Below, one piece after another: positions 8,446 through 16,922 of a stretch of 64,000 bases of DNA (within the stretch, counting starts at the first letter, position 1; each line of letters opens with the position of its first letter). The notes beneath the pieces were generated by a model. It did no database searches and was not told where the DNA came from. It was given only the letters and a program-made list of their open reading frames with translations. Origin of the DNA: SHZL01 sp963784425 (GTDB taxonomy: Bacteria; Pseudomonadota; Gammaproteobacteria; Xanthomonadales; SZUA-36); assembly GCA_963784425.1 (NCBI GenBank), contig CAWARM010000008.1:130822-194821 (forward strand). The letters are read 5' to 3'. The position numbers were made by a program, and so were the translations under genes.

Positions 8446-10242
8446 TCAGTTAACCCTGGAAAGAGCTTCAGTTTCCCGGGGCGGATTAACATAAACAACC
8501 ACCGCGTTAGCAGGAGTGCGCTTACAGGCCCGGTGTCCGGCGGTAACGCAGTTCCGCGCAAGCGGCGCCTGCACGGTTCGCTCCTCGAGCGTGAAATCAA
8601 ACTTCTGTAGCAATCGTTGCGGTTTTCCGGTACCTCCGGTTGCAGCGAATTTCCAGTTCTGCAGCGCCTTTGTTGCAGCTTGATCGAATATTCCCTCCGG
8701 CAGGGAATCTACCACTTCGATATCAACTACATGGCCCTCGCGATCCAGGGAAAAAGCCAGCTCAACGAAGCCCTGGATTCCCTTCGCGCGGGCCCGCCAT
8801 GGGTATTTTGGGAAAGTTGTGCGCACTGGAGTTGGCTCTGCGACTGAGAGTTTGGGCATCTGTGCAACCGAACCCGCAGCGACGCGCTCTTGTGTCAGCA
8901 TGGAAATCTCCGCGACCGACTCAGCTGGAACCAAAGGTGTGAGTGTGGGTGCGGGTGTGGGTTTGGGTGCGGGTTTGGCTTGTTCTTGAATCACAACGGC
9001 AGCCTGCGCAGCGTGCTTGCGGGGCCGAACGGGTTCATCCGGGACTTCCGCCAACTGCACTTTGGCCGTTGCGGTGATCGCCATCCCGGTTCTTTGGTTT
9101 GCACCCACGCCTGCAGCAAAATTCTGCATGCCGGAGGCCCACGCTGCGCGCGAGGTATTCCGTGTTTTCCACTCGACATCAGAAGCCTGCAGTCGCGCTG
9201 AGCCGGCTACCCGGTTGAGTTCATCAGACAGCAACATGCCCTGGTGCGCTCCTAATACAAGGCATGCGGTTACCAGGAACAGCATTGAAGTTTGCACGTA
9301 TCCGGAGCGCGTACGGGGTAATTCGTGATCAATGATGCGCTTGATTCGAGCCAGCAAATCACCACCCGCTGCCGCCAGAGCCAAGGTGTCGGCCCGGCCT
9401 CGCATCACTTCCAGACTGGCGAGAGCCCGGGCATAGGTCGCTGGTTTTTTGCAGCAGGCTACCACCAGGTCATCGCAACAGTTTTCCCGCTCCTGGCGTA
9501 CGCGGCTCGACATCCAGGCAATGGCAGGGTGATAAAAAAGCAGGGTTTCCATGAAGATTTGAAACAGGTTGAACAGGTGGTCATAGCGTCGAATGTGGCC
9601 GAGCTCATGCGCTATGATCATTTCCAATTGATCACGTGGCAATTGCACCAGCACACTGGCGGGAAGGAGGATAAGGGGTTTGAACCATCCGACTGTCATT
9701 GGCACTCTTATCAGTGCCGTCTTGATTATCCTGACCTTGCTGCGGACACCCAGGAGCTGCTGCAGGTCACCGATTACGGACCGCAGACTCGTGCCAATGT
9801 CGGTTGTGCCGCTGCGGATCAGTCTGCGGATGACTACCCAGCCACAGGCTACCTGGGCCGACTGGATCAGCACGCCCATGAGCCAAAGCAGAACCACAAC
9901 CGGCAAAGCCGGTTCCAGGCCTTGTTGCAGCAAAAAGCCGGTATCCGGCCACTTGCCTGACAGCACCAGGAATGGGTTAATGGCTTCGCTTTGAACAGGC
10001 GCGGCTACAAACCGGGCCTCGGGATTGTAGTAGCAGGCAAAGGTGATCAATAACGAGGCCAGGGACAGGAAAAAGCCGCAGATGCCCGCCCAGTAGCGCA
10101 AGTCGGAGTTTTCCCGACTGGATAGCACGCACACCAGCCAGAACAATCCGGCAAGAACACAGCCCTGCCAAAGAAAGTGAACCAGCATCCATCCCAGCGC
10201 GGTGATCAATGCATGGGAAAGCACCAGATCAGGGTCTGCCAC
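8446..10242 (-). CDS. BlaR1/M56-family membrane metallopeptidase with TonB C-terminal domain
   Basis: 598 residues. Four N-terminal hydrophobic segments (within residues 10-140) enclose an M56 peptidase domain with zinc motif HELGH at 212-216 and a downstream RQERENCCDDLVV segment that includes the third ligand region. Another transmembrane helix lies near residue 315. A proline-rich linker (KPAPKPTPAP) leads to a TonB-like C-terminal domain (about 470-560: FPKYPWRARAKGIQG). Classical BlaR1 ends in a penicillin sensor; here that position is taken by the TonB-type domain. It lies 3 bases after the BlaI-like gene, so the two form an operon. The expected role is signal-dependent proteolysis that relieves BlaI repression; the signal is unknown and no beta-lactamase is adjacent. 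Confidence 0.88.
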   Translation of the reverse strand: MADPDLVLSHALITALGWMLVHFLWQGCVLAGLFWLVCVLSSRENSDLRYWAGICGFFLSLASLLITFACYYNPEARFVAAPVQSEAINPFLVLSGKWPDTGFLLQQGLEPALPVVVLLWLMGVLIQSAQVACGWVVIRRLIRSGTTDIGTSLRSVIGDLQQLLGVRSKVRIIKTALIRVPMTVGWFKPLILLPASVLVQLPRDQLEMIIAHELGHIRRYDHLFNLFQIFMETLLFYHPAIAWMSSRVRQERENCCDDLVVACCKKPATYARALASLEVMRGRADTLALAAAGGDLLARIKRIIDHELPRTRSGYVQTSMLFLVTACLVLGAHQGMLLSDELNRVAGSARLQASDVEWKTRNTSRAAWASGMQNFAAGVGANQRTGMAITATAKVQLAEVPDEPVRPRKHAAQAAVVIQEQAKPAPKPTPAPTLTPLVPAESVAEISMLTQERVAAGSVAQMPKLSVAEPTPVRTTFPKYPWRARAKGIQGFVELAFSLDREGHVVDIEVVDSLPEGIFDQAATKALQNWKFAATGGTGKPQRLLQKFDFTLEERTVQAPLARNCVTAGHRACKRTPANAVVVYVNPPRETEALSRVN

Positions 10243-10245
10243 CGT

Positions 10246-10638
10246 CTACTCTCCATCTATTCGCGACAACAACTCACGGATGCTTTCCATGTCCTTTTGG
10301 GTGGCATTGGGTGCATTACCCAAAGCCTGCAATACCAGGCGCGAAGTCGAACCACCGAATAGGCGCTCTGCCAGGTCAGTGAGGAAAAGGTTCTGGGTTT
10401 GGTCCCTGCTGACAGCAGCAGCATAAACATGTGCACGCGCGGCATCGTCGCGCTTGACCTGCCCTTTCTGGTGCATTACCTGCAGCATCTTCAGTGCCGT
10501 GGTGTAACCGCTGGGTTCGATCTTGTTGAGGGCTTCATGCACATCACGTACGGTGCTTGGTCCCCGGTCCCAAAGGATACTCAGGATACTCAGCTCGGTT
10601 CGGGTGGGTTGGGGCATCTGCATTTTCTCATCATTCAT
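10246..10638 (-). CDS. BlaI/MecI/CopY family transcriptional repressor
   Basis: 130 residues from the ATG at 10638 (MNDEKMQMPQPT); an in-frame ATG at 10695 would add 19 unconserved residues. The winged-helix domain is recognisable: TELSILSILWDRGPSTVRDV, then GYTTALKMLQVMHQKGQV with the Lys-Met-Leu segment of the recognition helix, followed by a C-terminal dimerisation region. Repressors of this family are removed by proteolysis triggered by the partner M56 membrane protein, here encoded immediately downstream. An imperfect palindrome 86 bases upstream of the start (10724-10745) is a plausible operator. Target genes beyond its own operon cannot be named. Confidence 0.9.
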   Translation of the reverse strand: MNDEKMQMPQPTRTELSILSILWDRGPSTVRDVHEALNKIEPSGYTTALKMLQVMHQKGQVKRDDAARAHVYAAAVSRDQTQNLFLTDLAERLFGGSTSRLVLQALGNAPNATQKDMESIRELLSRIDGE

Positions 10639-10723
10639 CGTAGAATCGCTCCGCGGTGCATTTGCCGGCAACTGCCATTGGTCATCATTGATCAATTTGC
10701 AGGTGCTCGCGTTAATAGAAGTG

Positions 10724-10745
10724 AAGCACGAAACTTATCGTACTT
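10724..10745. promoter_or_regulatory. Candidate BlaI-type operator
   Basis: Imperfect palindrome AAGCACGA-6-TCGTACTT (7 of 8 arm pairs match) in the leader of the blaI-like gene. BlaI/MecI repressors bind dyads of this size upstream of their own genes. Placement is an inference from symmetry and position. Confidence 0.45.
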
Positions 10746-10862
10746 TAATTGGCAGGCGCGTGCAATCAGGCGCGCTACACTAACCTTCCATTGGCCTGGT
10801 CCCTTCTATAGAATAACCGCCCTTGCCGGCGTGACAATCGGATCGGCAATTGTTAATTACTT

Positions 10863-10939
10863 CGGGGTGTAGCTCAGACTGGTAGAGCACTGCCTTCGGG
10901 AGGCAGGGGCCGGAGGTTCAAATCCTCTCACCCCGACCA
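10863..10939 (+). tRNA. tRNA-Pro (anticodon CGG)
   Basis: A complete cloverleaf is seen: acceptor CGGGGTG pairs with CACCCCG, the anticodon stem CTGCC/GGCAG encloses TTCGGGA (anticodon CGG), the T arm contains GGTTCAAATC, and CCA is encoded. It reads proline codon CCG. C1-G72 is typical of proline tRNAs. Confidence 0.97.
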
Positions 10940-11054
10940 TTTGGATCCATTACTTACCGCCCCGCTGCACCGACGCGAAAACCGCTGCAAGTGCAAGGTA
11001 AGTGCAAAAAGCATCTACCAGGCCGTATGGGAGTTTAACCATGAAACTTCAGCG

Positions 11055-12407
11055 ATGAAGCGATTTCAGGTTCTGCTACCCTGGGTTGCTGCGTTCCTCG
11101 GCATCGCGTTCAGTGCTTATGTTTTTTACCCTGGTTATTTGACCTGGGATTCGGCCTATCAGTGGTGGCAAGTGCGGCACCATGTGGTCGATACCGCACA
11201 TCCGCCCATCATGGTGTGGGTCTGGGGCCTGACCAATCACTTGCTCGCCGGTCCCGGGGGTTACTTCCTGTTTCAGACTTGCCTGTACTGGTTGTCCCTG
11301 GCTTTGTTCATCTCATCCCTGCGGCTCAGCGGTTTCTGGCAGGCCTTGCTGGTGCTGGTCCTTGGCTTCTGGCCGCCGCTGTGGGGTCTGAGCGTGCATC
11401 TGTGGAAGGATGTGGGCACCCTGTCGTTCTTTTGCCTGGCAGCGGCGTGCCTGGCCAGGGATTTGGTGCGGCCCCATACCGCCTGGCTGGCCGGCGCCTT
11501 TGGCGCGATCGTGCTGGCCAGCATGTACCGCCACAATGCCATTGCCGCAGCATTGCCATTAATGATTTATGGCTTTGCCTGCCACTACAAGCCAAATCCG
11601 CCCGGCGCTTCACCGGGCAAATTCAGAACCCTGCTCTATGGCGTTCTGACCTTTGGTTTGGTTCAGTTAGTGGTTTTGCTGCCAAATTACGTACTGAAGC
11701 TTCACTCCGAACCGTTGTGGCCACAGCAAGCGCTGTGGGACCTCGCCGCCGTGTCGGTTGTGGAAGATCGCATTTTGATTCCGCCTGAGTGGACCGACCC
11801 GAGTCTCACGATGGATGTGGTGCGACGTGATTTCAACCCGGTCTTCAGCGCGCTGCTTTTCACCGGTCACCTGATCAAACTGAATCCCTACCAAAGCATG
11901 AGCGAGCAGGACTTCAAAATTCTGCGCAAAGCCTGGCTGCTGCTCCCCTTCGAGTACCCGCAGGCCTATTGGCAGCATCGCTTTAGGGTAATGGAGACTT
12001 TACTGGGTTGGCGGCATGACCCAGCCAACGCAAGCCTGGTATTTGATACGAGGATTACCGAATTCAAGGATAACCCAAAGGTTGTGCCCAGGGTCCTTAA
12101 TGCCCGGGTGCAGCTGGAGCTTGCGGCCAACACATTCAGCCGTGGTACCTTGTTTCAGGGTGGGTGGTATTTGCTGCTCTCGGTATTGATCCTGGGGGTA
12201 GCCATCTGGCGTCGCCAAAAACTGATGGGCGCCCTGGCCTGCTCCGGCCTGTTCTATGTCTTGCCCTTGCTGGTGCTGGCGCCGAGCAGTGATTTCCGCT
12301 ACCTGGGCTGGATGTTGCAGGCCAGCCTGCTGGCGGTGCTCGCGCTGTTCATTAGGTCTGGCATCACGCCTGGCATTACGCCTGTGACATCCAGGCGCCG
12401 GCACTAA
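11055..12407 (+). CDS. Polytopic membrane protein, possible GT-C-like glycosyltransferase
   Basis: 450 residues from the ATG at 11055 (MKRFQVLLPW); the open frame extends upstream into the tRNA trailer. About ten to twelve hydrophobic segments cover the protein. An early periplasmic loop holds YPGYLTWDSAYQW and TAHPPIMVWVWG, and another holds HLWKDVG; Asp and His in first loops resemble the layout of GT-C lipid-linked glycosyltransferases. A soluble segment near residues 250-350 is followed by terminal membrane helices. I do not recognise a named family and do not assign a substrate. It stands alone between tRNA-Pro and the palindromic element. Confidence 0.6.
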   Translation: MKRFQVLLPWVAAFLGIAFSAYVFYPGYLTWDSAYQWWQVRHHVVDTAHPPIMVWVWGLTNHLLAGPGGYFLFQTCLYWLSLALFISSLRLSGFWQALLVLVLGFWPPLWGLSVHLWKDVGTLSFFCLAAACLARDLVRPHTAWLAGAFGAIVLASMYRHNAIAAALPLMIYGFACHYKPNPPGASPGKFRTLLYGVLTFGLVQLVVLLPNYVLKLHSEPLWPQQALWDLAAVSVVEDRILIPPEWTDPSLTMDVVRRDFNPVFSALLFTGHLIKLNPYQSMSEQDFKILRKAWLLLPFEYPQAYWQHRFRVMETLLGWRHDPANASLVFDTRITEFKDNPKVVPRVLNARVQLELAANTFSRGTLFQGGWYLLLSVLILGVAIWRRQKLMGALACSGLFYVLPLLVLAPSSDFRYLGWMLQASLLAVLALFIRSGITPGITPVTSRRRH

Positions 12408-12433
12408 AAAGTAAGCTCCATCCCTGTCATACT

Positions 12434-12754
12434 TAAGGAGCCTCTGATCAATTATGCACGGGCGCGACGAATCTTTGCGGGAGGAGGTGAGACCGGGAAC
12501 CGGTCGAGAGGCTGGCCTGGGCCATGCTCCGGTCTGGCTCTGGCGAGTGCGGTTTGGTTATTCCAAATAAACGAGCCGGAACGGGGCGGAGCGCCCGCAA
12601 AGGCCCGTCCCGTCAGGGTTTCGCCGCAAAAGCCGCATCTCGCACGTGGCGCGCCTCGGCCGTAGCGGTGCTACTGTCACTCGACTCGCTCCGCACGATC
12701 TGCGGCTTTTGCGGCAGAAACGCGCTCCGCGCATAATTGATCAGAGGCTCCTTA
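12434..12754. mobile_element. MITE-like palindromic element (about 320 bp)
   Basis: Perfect 24-base terminal inverted repeats lie at 12434-12457 and 12731-12754 (inner boundary ATTATGC / GCATAAT, outer AGGAGCC / GGCTCCT), with TA at the extreme ends that could be a target duplication. A nested 14-base inverted repeat lies inside (12624-12637 with 12701-12714, CCGCAAAAGCCGCA). No transposase frame is present; the small frame inside is arginine-rich translation of the palindromes. Size, termini and lack of coding capacity fit a non-autonomous transposable element, perhaps derived from an IS5-type insertion sequence. A third copy of the end lies at 13871-13902. Confidence 0.7.
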
Positions 12755-12795
12755 GCTTGCAAATTCGCTTCCCTGTTTGAGCCCGCAGCCAACTG

Positions 12796-13863
12796 GTGGA
12801 AATTGTGCCTGATACCAACCCCGCAACAACTTCCGCGCCCGGAATCCGTTATGCGTTCAGGCAGGAGCCCGATATCGGGCAGTCGATGCCGATTTTTCCG
12901 GGCATGCGCTGGTTACGCATGCCGCTGCCCTTCATGCTGGGCCACATTAACCTGTGGCTGCTGGAAGATGGCGCGAACTGGGCCATTGTAGATACCGGCC
13001 TGAACACTAAAACTACGCGTGAGCACTGGCAGGTGGTCCTGACGGCCCAACTTCAATCGCAACCGGTCAGCCGCATACTGGTTACACACCTGCATCCCGA
13101 TCACTCGGGGTGTGCAGGTTGGCTGGCAGAACTGTGCCAGGCGCCTTTGTGGATGACCCGGGAGGAATACCTGTTGTGCCGCATACTGGTGGCTGACACC
13201 GGCAAACCCGTGCCTGTAGAAGCCATTCGATTTTACTCCGCAGCCGGGTTTCCCCATGACGCCATCGAACGGTATGAAAAAGCGTTTGGCCAGTTCGGCA
13301 GGATGGTGGTGGACCTGCCTCCAACTTATGAGCGGCTGACTGATGGCATGGACCTGCGCATAGGCGCATATACCTGGCAGGTATTGGTTGGACGGGGACA
13401 TTCAGTGGAGCATGCCTGCCTGTACTGTGCCGAGATAAATACTTTGATCTCAGGCGACCAGTTACTTCCCACCATCTCGTCCAATGTCAGTGTCTATCCG
13501 ACCGAACCGGGCGCCAATCCACTGGCCGACTGGTTTGCGTCGCTGAACATGCTGAAGCGGGCATTACCCGACGACGTCCTGGTATTGCCGGCGCACGGTA
13601 AGCCATTTCGCGGCGCGCATATCCGCGCGGATGAACTTATCAATGAGCACCTGGAAGGTCTTGATCGTTTGCGCCTGCTCTGCCGCCACCCGGTTCGCGC
13701 AATCGATGCATTTACCACCCTGTTTAAAAGCAGCATCAACGAAAACAACCTGATCATGGCGACCGGTGAAGCCATTGCCCATTTGCACTATCTGGAGATT
13801 GGGGGCGAGGTGCGCAGCTGGCTTGATGACGACAATATCCGCTGGTACCAGGCGGTTAGCTAA
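12796..13863 (+). CDS. MBL-fold metallo-hydrolase with C-terminal winged-helix-like domain
   Basis: About 355 residues from GTG at 12796 (GTG at 12805 is equally possible). The metallo-beta-lactamase fold is shown by THLHPDHSG (HxHxDH), by the downstream His in GRGHSVEHACLY, and by SGDQLLP and LPAHGKPF. The C-terminal 80 residues (from about LLCRHPVRAIDA) resemble the winged-helix tail of LACTB2-like hydrolases. Such proteins cleave thioesters, glutathione conjugates or RNA; the substrate cannot be deduced. The gene sits between copies of the palindromic element end, so it may have arrived with it. It is not evidence of a beta-lactamase. Confidence 0.85.
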   Translation: MEIVPDTNPATTSAPGIRYAFRQEPDIGQSMPIFPGMRWLRMPLPFMLGHINLWLLEDGANWAIVDTGLNTKTTREHWQVVLTAQLQSQPVSRILVTHLHPDHSGCAGWLAELCQAPLWMTREEYLLCRILVADTGKPVPVEAIRFYSAAGFPHDAIERYEKAFGQFGRMVVDLPPTYERLTDGMDLRIGAYTWQVLVGRGHSVEHACLYCAEINTLISGDQLLPTISSNVSVYPTEPGANPLADWFASLNMLKRALPDDVLVLPAHGKPFRGAHIRADELINEHLEGLDRLRLLCRHPVRAIDAFTTLFKSSINENNLIMATGEAIAHLHYLEIGGEVRSWLDDDNIRWYQAVS

Positions 13864-13870
13864 CTCCCTT

Positions 13871-13902
13871 TCGCGCCCGTGCATAATTGATCAGAGGCTC
13901 CT
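13871..13902. repeat. Third copy of the MITE terminal repeat
   Basis: 32 bases that are the exact reverse complement of 12436-12467, extending the match 8 bases further inward than the MITE's own right end. With 12436-12467 it forms a 32-bp inverted pair that brackets the MBL hydrolase gene. Confidence 0.8.
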
Positions 13903-14020
13903 GAAGAATTCATGACCACGCTGGTCAACTGATGGTCCGGTCATGACAAGTGAGCCAGCACTGCAGCCACTAAAGTATGCACATGCATACGGACCCCTCT
14001 CCTGGCCTCGTGTGCATATC

Positions 14021-14052
14021 GGGGAGGCGGCTCGCTGCCTCCCCACCCTTTT
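14021..14052. terminator. Candidate rho-independent terminator
   Basis: Hairpin GGGGAGGC-8-GCCTCCCC followed on the plus strand by ACCCTTTT. It lies between the convergent MBL hydrolase and ZIP-like genes and best serves the plus-strand gene. The region 13903-14020 also contains a perfect 8-base inverted repeat (TCATGACC/GGTCATGA) and a small dyad at 13975-13990, with no gene. Confidence 0.5.
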
Positions 14053-14059
14053 GCAACGC

Positions 14060-14680
14060 TCAGAAGTGGCTGCGCCCTGATCCATGGTGGGCGTGAACAT
14101 GCCCCCGGTGAACCAGCGTATGAATGATTGTCCCGCTGATCACTGCTTTCAGGATCGAGATGGCCGAGTCACCCGCCAGGGGAAGCAACCCGGCTGAATA
14201 CCTGAAACCAAGAATCGTGGCTACCGCCATGACTATCAGCATCAACCACGCCGTGCGGCTGCCAAACACCGGCTGCATGATCAGCCAAATCATCAAGCCC
14301 TCACCGAAACGATGCAATACGATGGCTGCGGCAAGGCCAAAACTGGCCTGCAGTTCACTTCCGGCAAGACCGGCCCCATCGAGCAAAGCGTGCAACATCA
14401 GCCCCACTACGGCCAGGAACAGGCTGGCGAGGTGCAATGTCTCGGCGGCGCGGCGTACCGCCAGTTCCAGCAAACCGGGCAAGAGATAACCCGCAGCAAC
14501 CAGCACCAGGCCGGGCAAGCCCAGCGCCTCGAAAATCTCGGGTGCGAGCAGCAAGACTACGAGCAGAATCAGTGCAACGACGATAATGCGGTCGATGGTT
14601 TGCGCAAACCGTCCGCCTTTCGCCATCCAGATGTAAATGAGCGGCCCGGCGAACAAGGTGATCAGGGAAATAAGCAGCAA
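14060..14680 (-). CDS. ZIP-like integral membrane protein with His-rich tail
   Basis: 206 residues with about seven hydrophobic segments. Two motifs resemble the paired metal-binding helices of ZIP transporters: LHALLDGAGL (near residue 97) and VLHRFGEGLM (near 121), compared with HxxxDG and HxxGEG in ZIP helices 4 and 5. The C-terminus is histidine-rich (HRGHVHAHHGSGRSHF), as in metal-handling proteins. This suggests a divalent-metal transporter or a ZIP-fold relative, but the protein is shorter than typical ZIPs and I do not recognise an exact family. It is a single gene, divergent from the DUF1232 gene. Confidence 0.5.
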   Translation of the reverse strand: MLLISLITLFAGPLIYIWMAKGGRFAQTIDRIIVVALILLVVLLLAPEIFEALGLPGLVLVAAGYLLPGLLELAVRRAAETLHLASLFLAVVGLMLHALLDGAGLAGSELQASFGLAAAIVLHRFGEGLMIWLIMQPVFGSRTAWLMLIVMAVATILGFRYSAGLLPLAGDSAISILKAVISGTIIHTLVHRGHVHAHHGSGRSHF

Positions 14681-14844
14681 GGAGGCAGCCAGGAAATTTA
14701 CCGTTGTGAGTTGGGAATACTATCACAGCCCAAGCTGGCAATAATGGCTCAGGGAACAGCGGATTGCGTGAACCTGCACGAAGGTTTTTGCGCTTCTGTT
14801 GGCAGTTGTTAGAATAGCGCCCTGATGCCCGGACCTGACACGCA

Positions 14845-15477
14845 GTGAAAACCTCCGCCGTAGAAGCGATTATCGCTGCTCAGAAGTTTGATTCGCACGC
14901 CGCATCCGAGTTGTCCGATCTGCTCGCGGTGGTGGCTGAACGCAGCGGCAGGAATGCCGGGGCCGAAGACCTGGAACGTGGCGCACGATTTGTCTGCAAT
15001 TATATCGAGCAGGTGCCCTACATGATGAAGGTGGCATGGACCGCAGCGGTCACTGTCGGGCTGGAAGTGGAAATGGAACGGATCCTGGCGATGGCAACGT
15101 CCTACTGGGAACAGGGTGATGACATCATTCCAGATTATCTCGGCATTATTGGTTTGATGGATGACGCCTACTGTTCCCTGAGTTCGCTGCAGGCCGTATC
15201 AGATCATTTCCAGTTGCAAACCGGCAAGTACCTCTTTCCCGACGACCTCAGCGCCGCCAATCGGGCGATGCGCAAAATCATCGGCGAGCCCTATGCAAGC
15301 GAACTGGACCGGCTGGTGATCAGCACCATGAAGCAGTCCGAGCTGATTGAGTCCGTGAAAAAACTCTCCAGCCAGGAGAAACAGCTGGATTTTGCCAGGC
15401 AAAGCACGATCTGGAACCATGGCCCGGTGGGCCGTATGGACATGCAGGACATCGCCGGCCTGGGACTGGCTGACTAA
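14845..15477 (+). CDS. YkvA/DUF1232-domain protein
   Basis: 210 residues, GTG start. The middle holds a DUF1232-like signature, DDIIPDYLGIIGLMDDAY near residues 91-108, in which an aspartate-rich turn precedes a hydrophobic helix. The N-terminal 80 residues are helical and the last 60 are charged. DUF1232 proteins are small helical, often membrane-associated proteins of unknown role. It is convergent with pepQ, leaving 22 bases between stop codons, and divergent from the ZIP-like gene. No function is assigned. Confidence 0.6.
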   Translation: MKTSAVEAIIAAQKFDSHAASELSDLLAVVAERSGRNAGAEDLERGARFVCNYIEQVPYMMKVAWTAAVTVGLEVEMERILAMATSYWEQGDDIIPDYLGIIGLMDDAYCSLSSLQAVSDHFQLQTGKYLFPDDLSAANRAMRKIIGEPYASELDRLVISTMKQSELIESVKKLSSQEKQLDFARQSTIWNHGPVGRMDMQDIAGLGLAD

Positions 15478-15499
15478 CTATGCCGGCAGTCCGGGAGCC

Positions 15500-16813
15500 T
15501 CACAGGCGCGCAAATGCGGTCCTGGTAAGGTTATCGTTCCCCTGCTCAGTAATAAGCACGTTATCCTCAATGCGAATTCCGCCATAGGGCGCAAGCCGTT
15601 CCACCGAATCCCAGTTAATTGCCCGCGGATTTCCTGTGGCTTTCCATTGCTGCAGCAAGGGATTAATAAAGTACAGGCCAGGTTCGATGGTTACCGCGTT
15701 GCCCACTTCGAGCACGCGCGTCAGGCGCAAGTAGGGATGGCCTTCTGGTCGCGCAATCGCATGGCCCTGGTCGTCAATCAGCCCCGCGACATCATGGGTC
15801 TGCAAACCAATGAAGTGCCCCAATCCATGCGGATAAAATACCGCGCTCAGTCCCGTGGCCACCGCATCTTCGGGTGAAATCGTAATAATGCCGGCTGCAG
15901 CCAGGATGCGCGCAATACGCAGATGGGTTGCCAGATGCAGCGCTTTGAAATCCTGGCCTGCAGCTATGCTGCTTGCCAGGTCCTGTTGCATGTGATCCAT
16001 GGCCGCTACCAGGTCCGCGAACTCACCCTGCCGCCGGGCATACGTGCGCGTAACATCGGCGGCATACGCGGCACAGGTTGCGCCAGCGTCTATCAGGAAG
16101 GAACGGCTTTCGGCCGGTGCGGCACGCTCGCGCCGCTGGTAATGCAGGACTGCACCGTGATGATTCAGTGCAACTATGCTGCCGTAGGGAAGCTCCACAT
16201 CATTCTGGCGGCAGCTATCCAGGTAAACCAGGTGTATATCAAACTCACTTTTGCCTTCACGAAATGCCTGCTCCGCCGCCACGTGCGCCCGCGCCGCCGA
16301 ATGGTTGGCCTGCTGCATGCTGGCGTGCTCATACGGGGTTTTGCGCGTGCGGTCCAGATGCAGCCGGGTCAGGAGGCTGTCCGGATTGATCTGCTCCGGC
16401 CTGAACATGGCCGCCAGTGAGGGTGAATCACCCAGGACAGCGGCACTCTTTCGTGATTTTGGTAATTCCGAGCGCCACGCGTCCGCGTCGGACACTACCC
16501 TCACTTCAATGTGATCTGCCCACCAGTGTTCCGGATCGGCTGGTGGCAAATGCCAGAAATCCTCCGGTTGGTAGAACCACAACAGTGGTTGCTCACCCGG
16601 CCGGATCAGCAACACGCTTTCGGGGTGGTGGGTCAAAGGCACCCAGGCAAGGAAATGCGGATTGGAGCGAAAAGGATAGACATAGTCATCAAGGAAACTG
16701 ATCAGCGGAGTGCCAGCATGAACCAGGATGGCGGAATAGTCCTCTGCCAGCATCGCGGATTCCCAACGGCGCTGCATCTCCAGTACATGGGCGCCATAAA
16801 GTTCGCGCGTCAT
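15500..16813 (-). CDS. pepQ: Xaa-Pro dipeptidase (prolidase)
   Basis: 437 residues, close to E. coli PepQ (443). It hydrolyses dipeptides with C-terminal proline. The pita-bread catalytic domain carries the dinuclear metal ligands in order: the two aspartates in IDAGATCAAYAADVTRTYAR, the histidine in HGLGHFIGLQTHD, and the glutamates in VTIEPGLYF and GGIRIEDNVLI. The N-terminal creatinase-like domain starts at residue 1. The insertion and length match the gammaproteobacterial PepQ/OPAA group, whose members also have organophosphorus acid anhydrolase activity. It is a single gene, divergent from cysS. Confidence 0.93.
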   Translation of the reverse strand: MTRELYGAHVLEMQRRWESAMLAEDYSAILVHAGTPLISFLDDYVYPFRSNPHFLAWVPLTHHPESVLLIRPGEQPLLWFYQPEDFWHLPPADPEHWWADHIEVRVVSDADAWRSELPKSRKSAAVLGDSPSLAAMFRPEQINPDSLLTRLHLDRTRKTPYEHASMQQANHSAARAHVAAEQAFREGKSEFDIHLVYLDSCRQNDVELPYGSIVALNHHGAVLHYQRRERAAPAESRSFLIDAGATCAAYAADVTRTYARRQGEFADLVAAMDHMQQDLASSIAAGQDFKALHLATHLRIARILAAAGIITISPEDAVATGLSAVFYPHGLGHFIGLQTHDVAGLIDDQGHAIARPEGHPYLRLTRVLEVGNAVTIEPGLYFINPLLQQWKATGNPRAINWDSVERLAPYGGIRIEDNVLITEQGNDNLTRTAFARL

Positions 16814-16922
16814 TTCAATCTATCCTCCCGTGCCGGTTTCGTCCCGGTTCAGTTCTAGTGGCCGGTAACAGGTGCATGAATCTTGGTAGAATAACCGGCT
16901 TTCGTGTATGGGGTAAGTTGCA

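Noticed and set aside
8446..10695. Beta-lactam resistance locus
   Set aside because: The sensor domain is not a penicillin-binding type and no beta-lactamase is adjacent; the MBL-fold gene at 12.8 kb belongs to another subgroup.
12524..12736. 70-codon frame inside the palindromic element
   Set aside because: Translation of inverted repeats; arginine-rich, no transposase motif.
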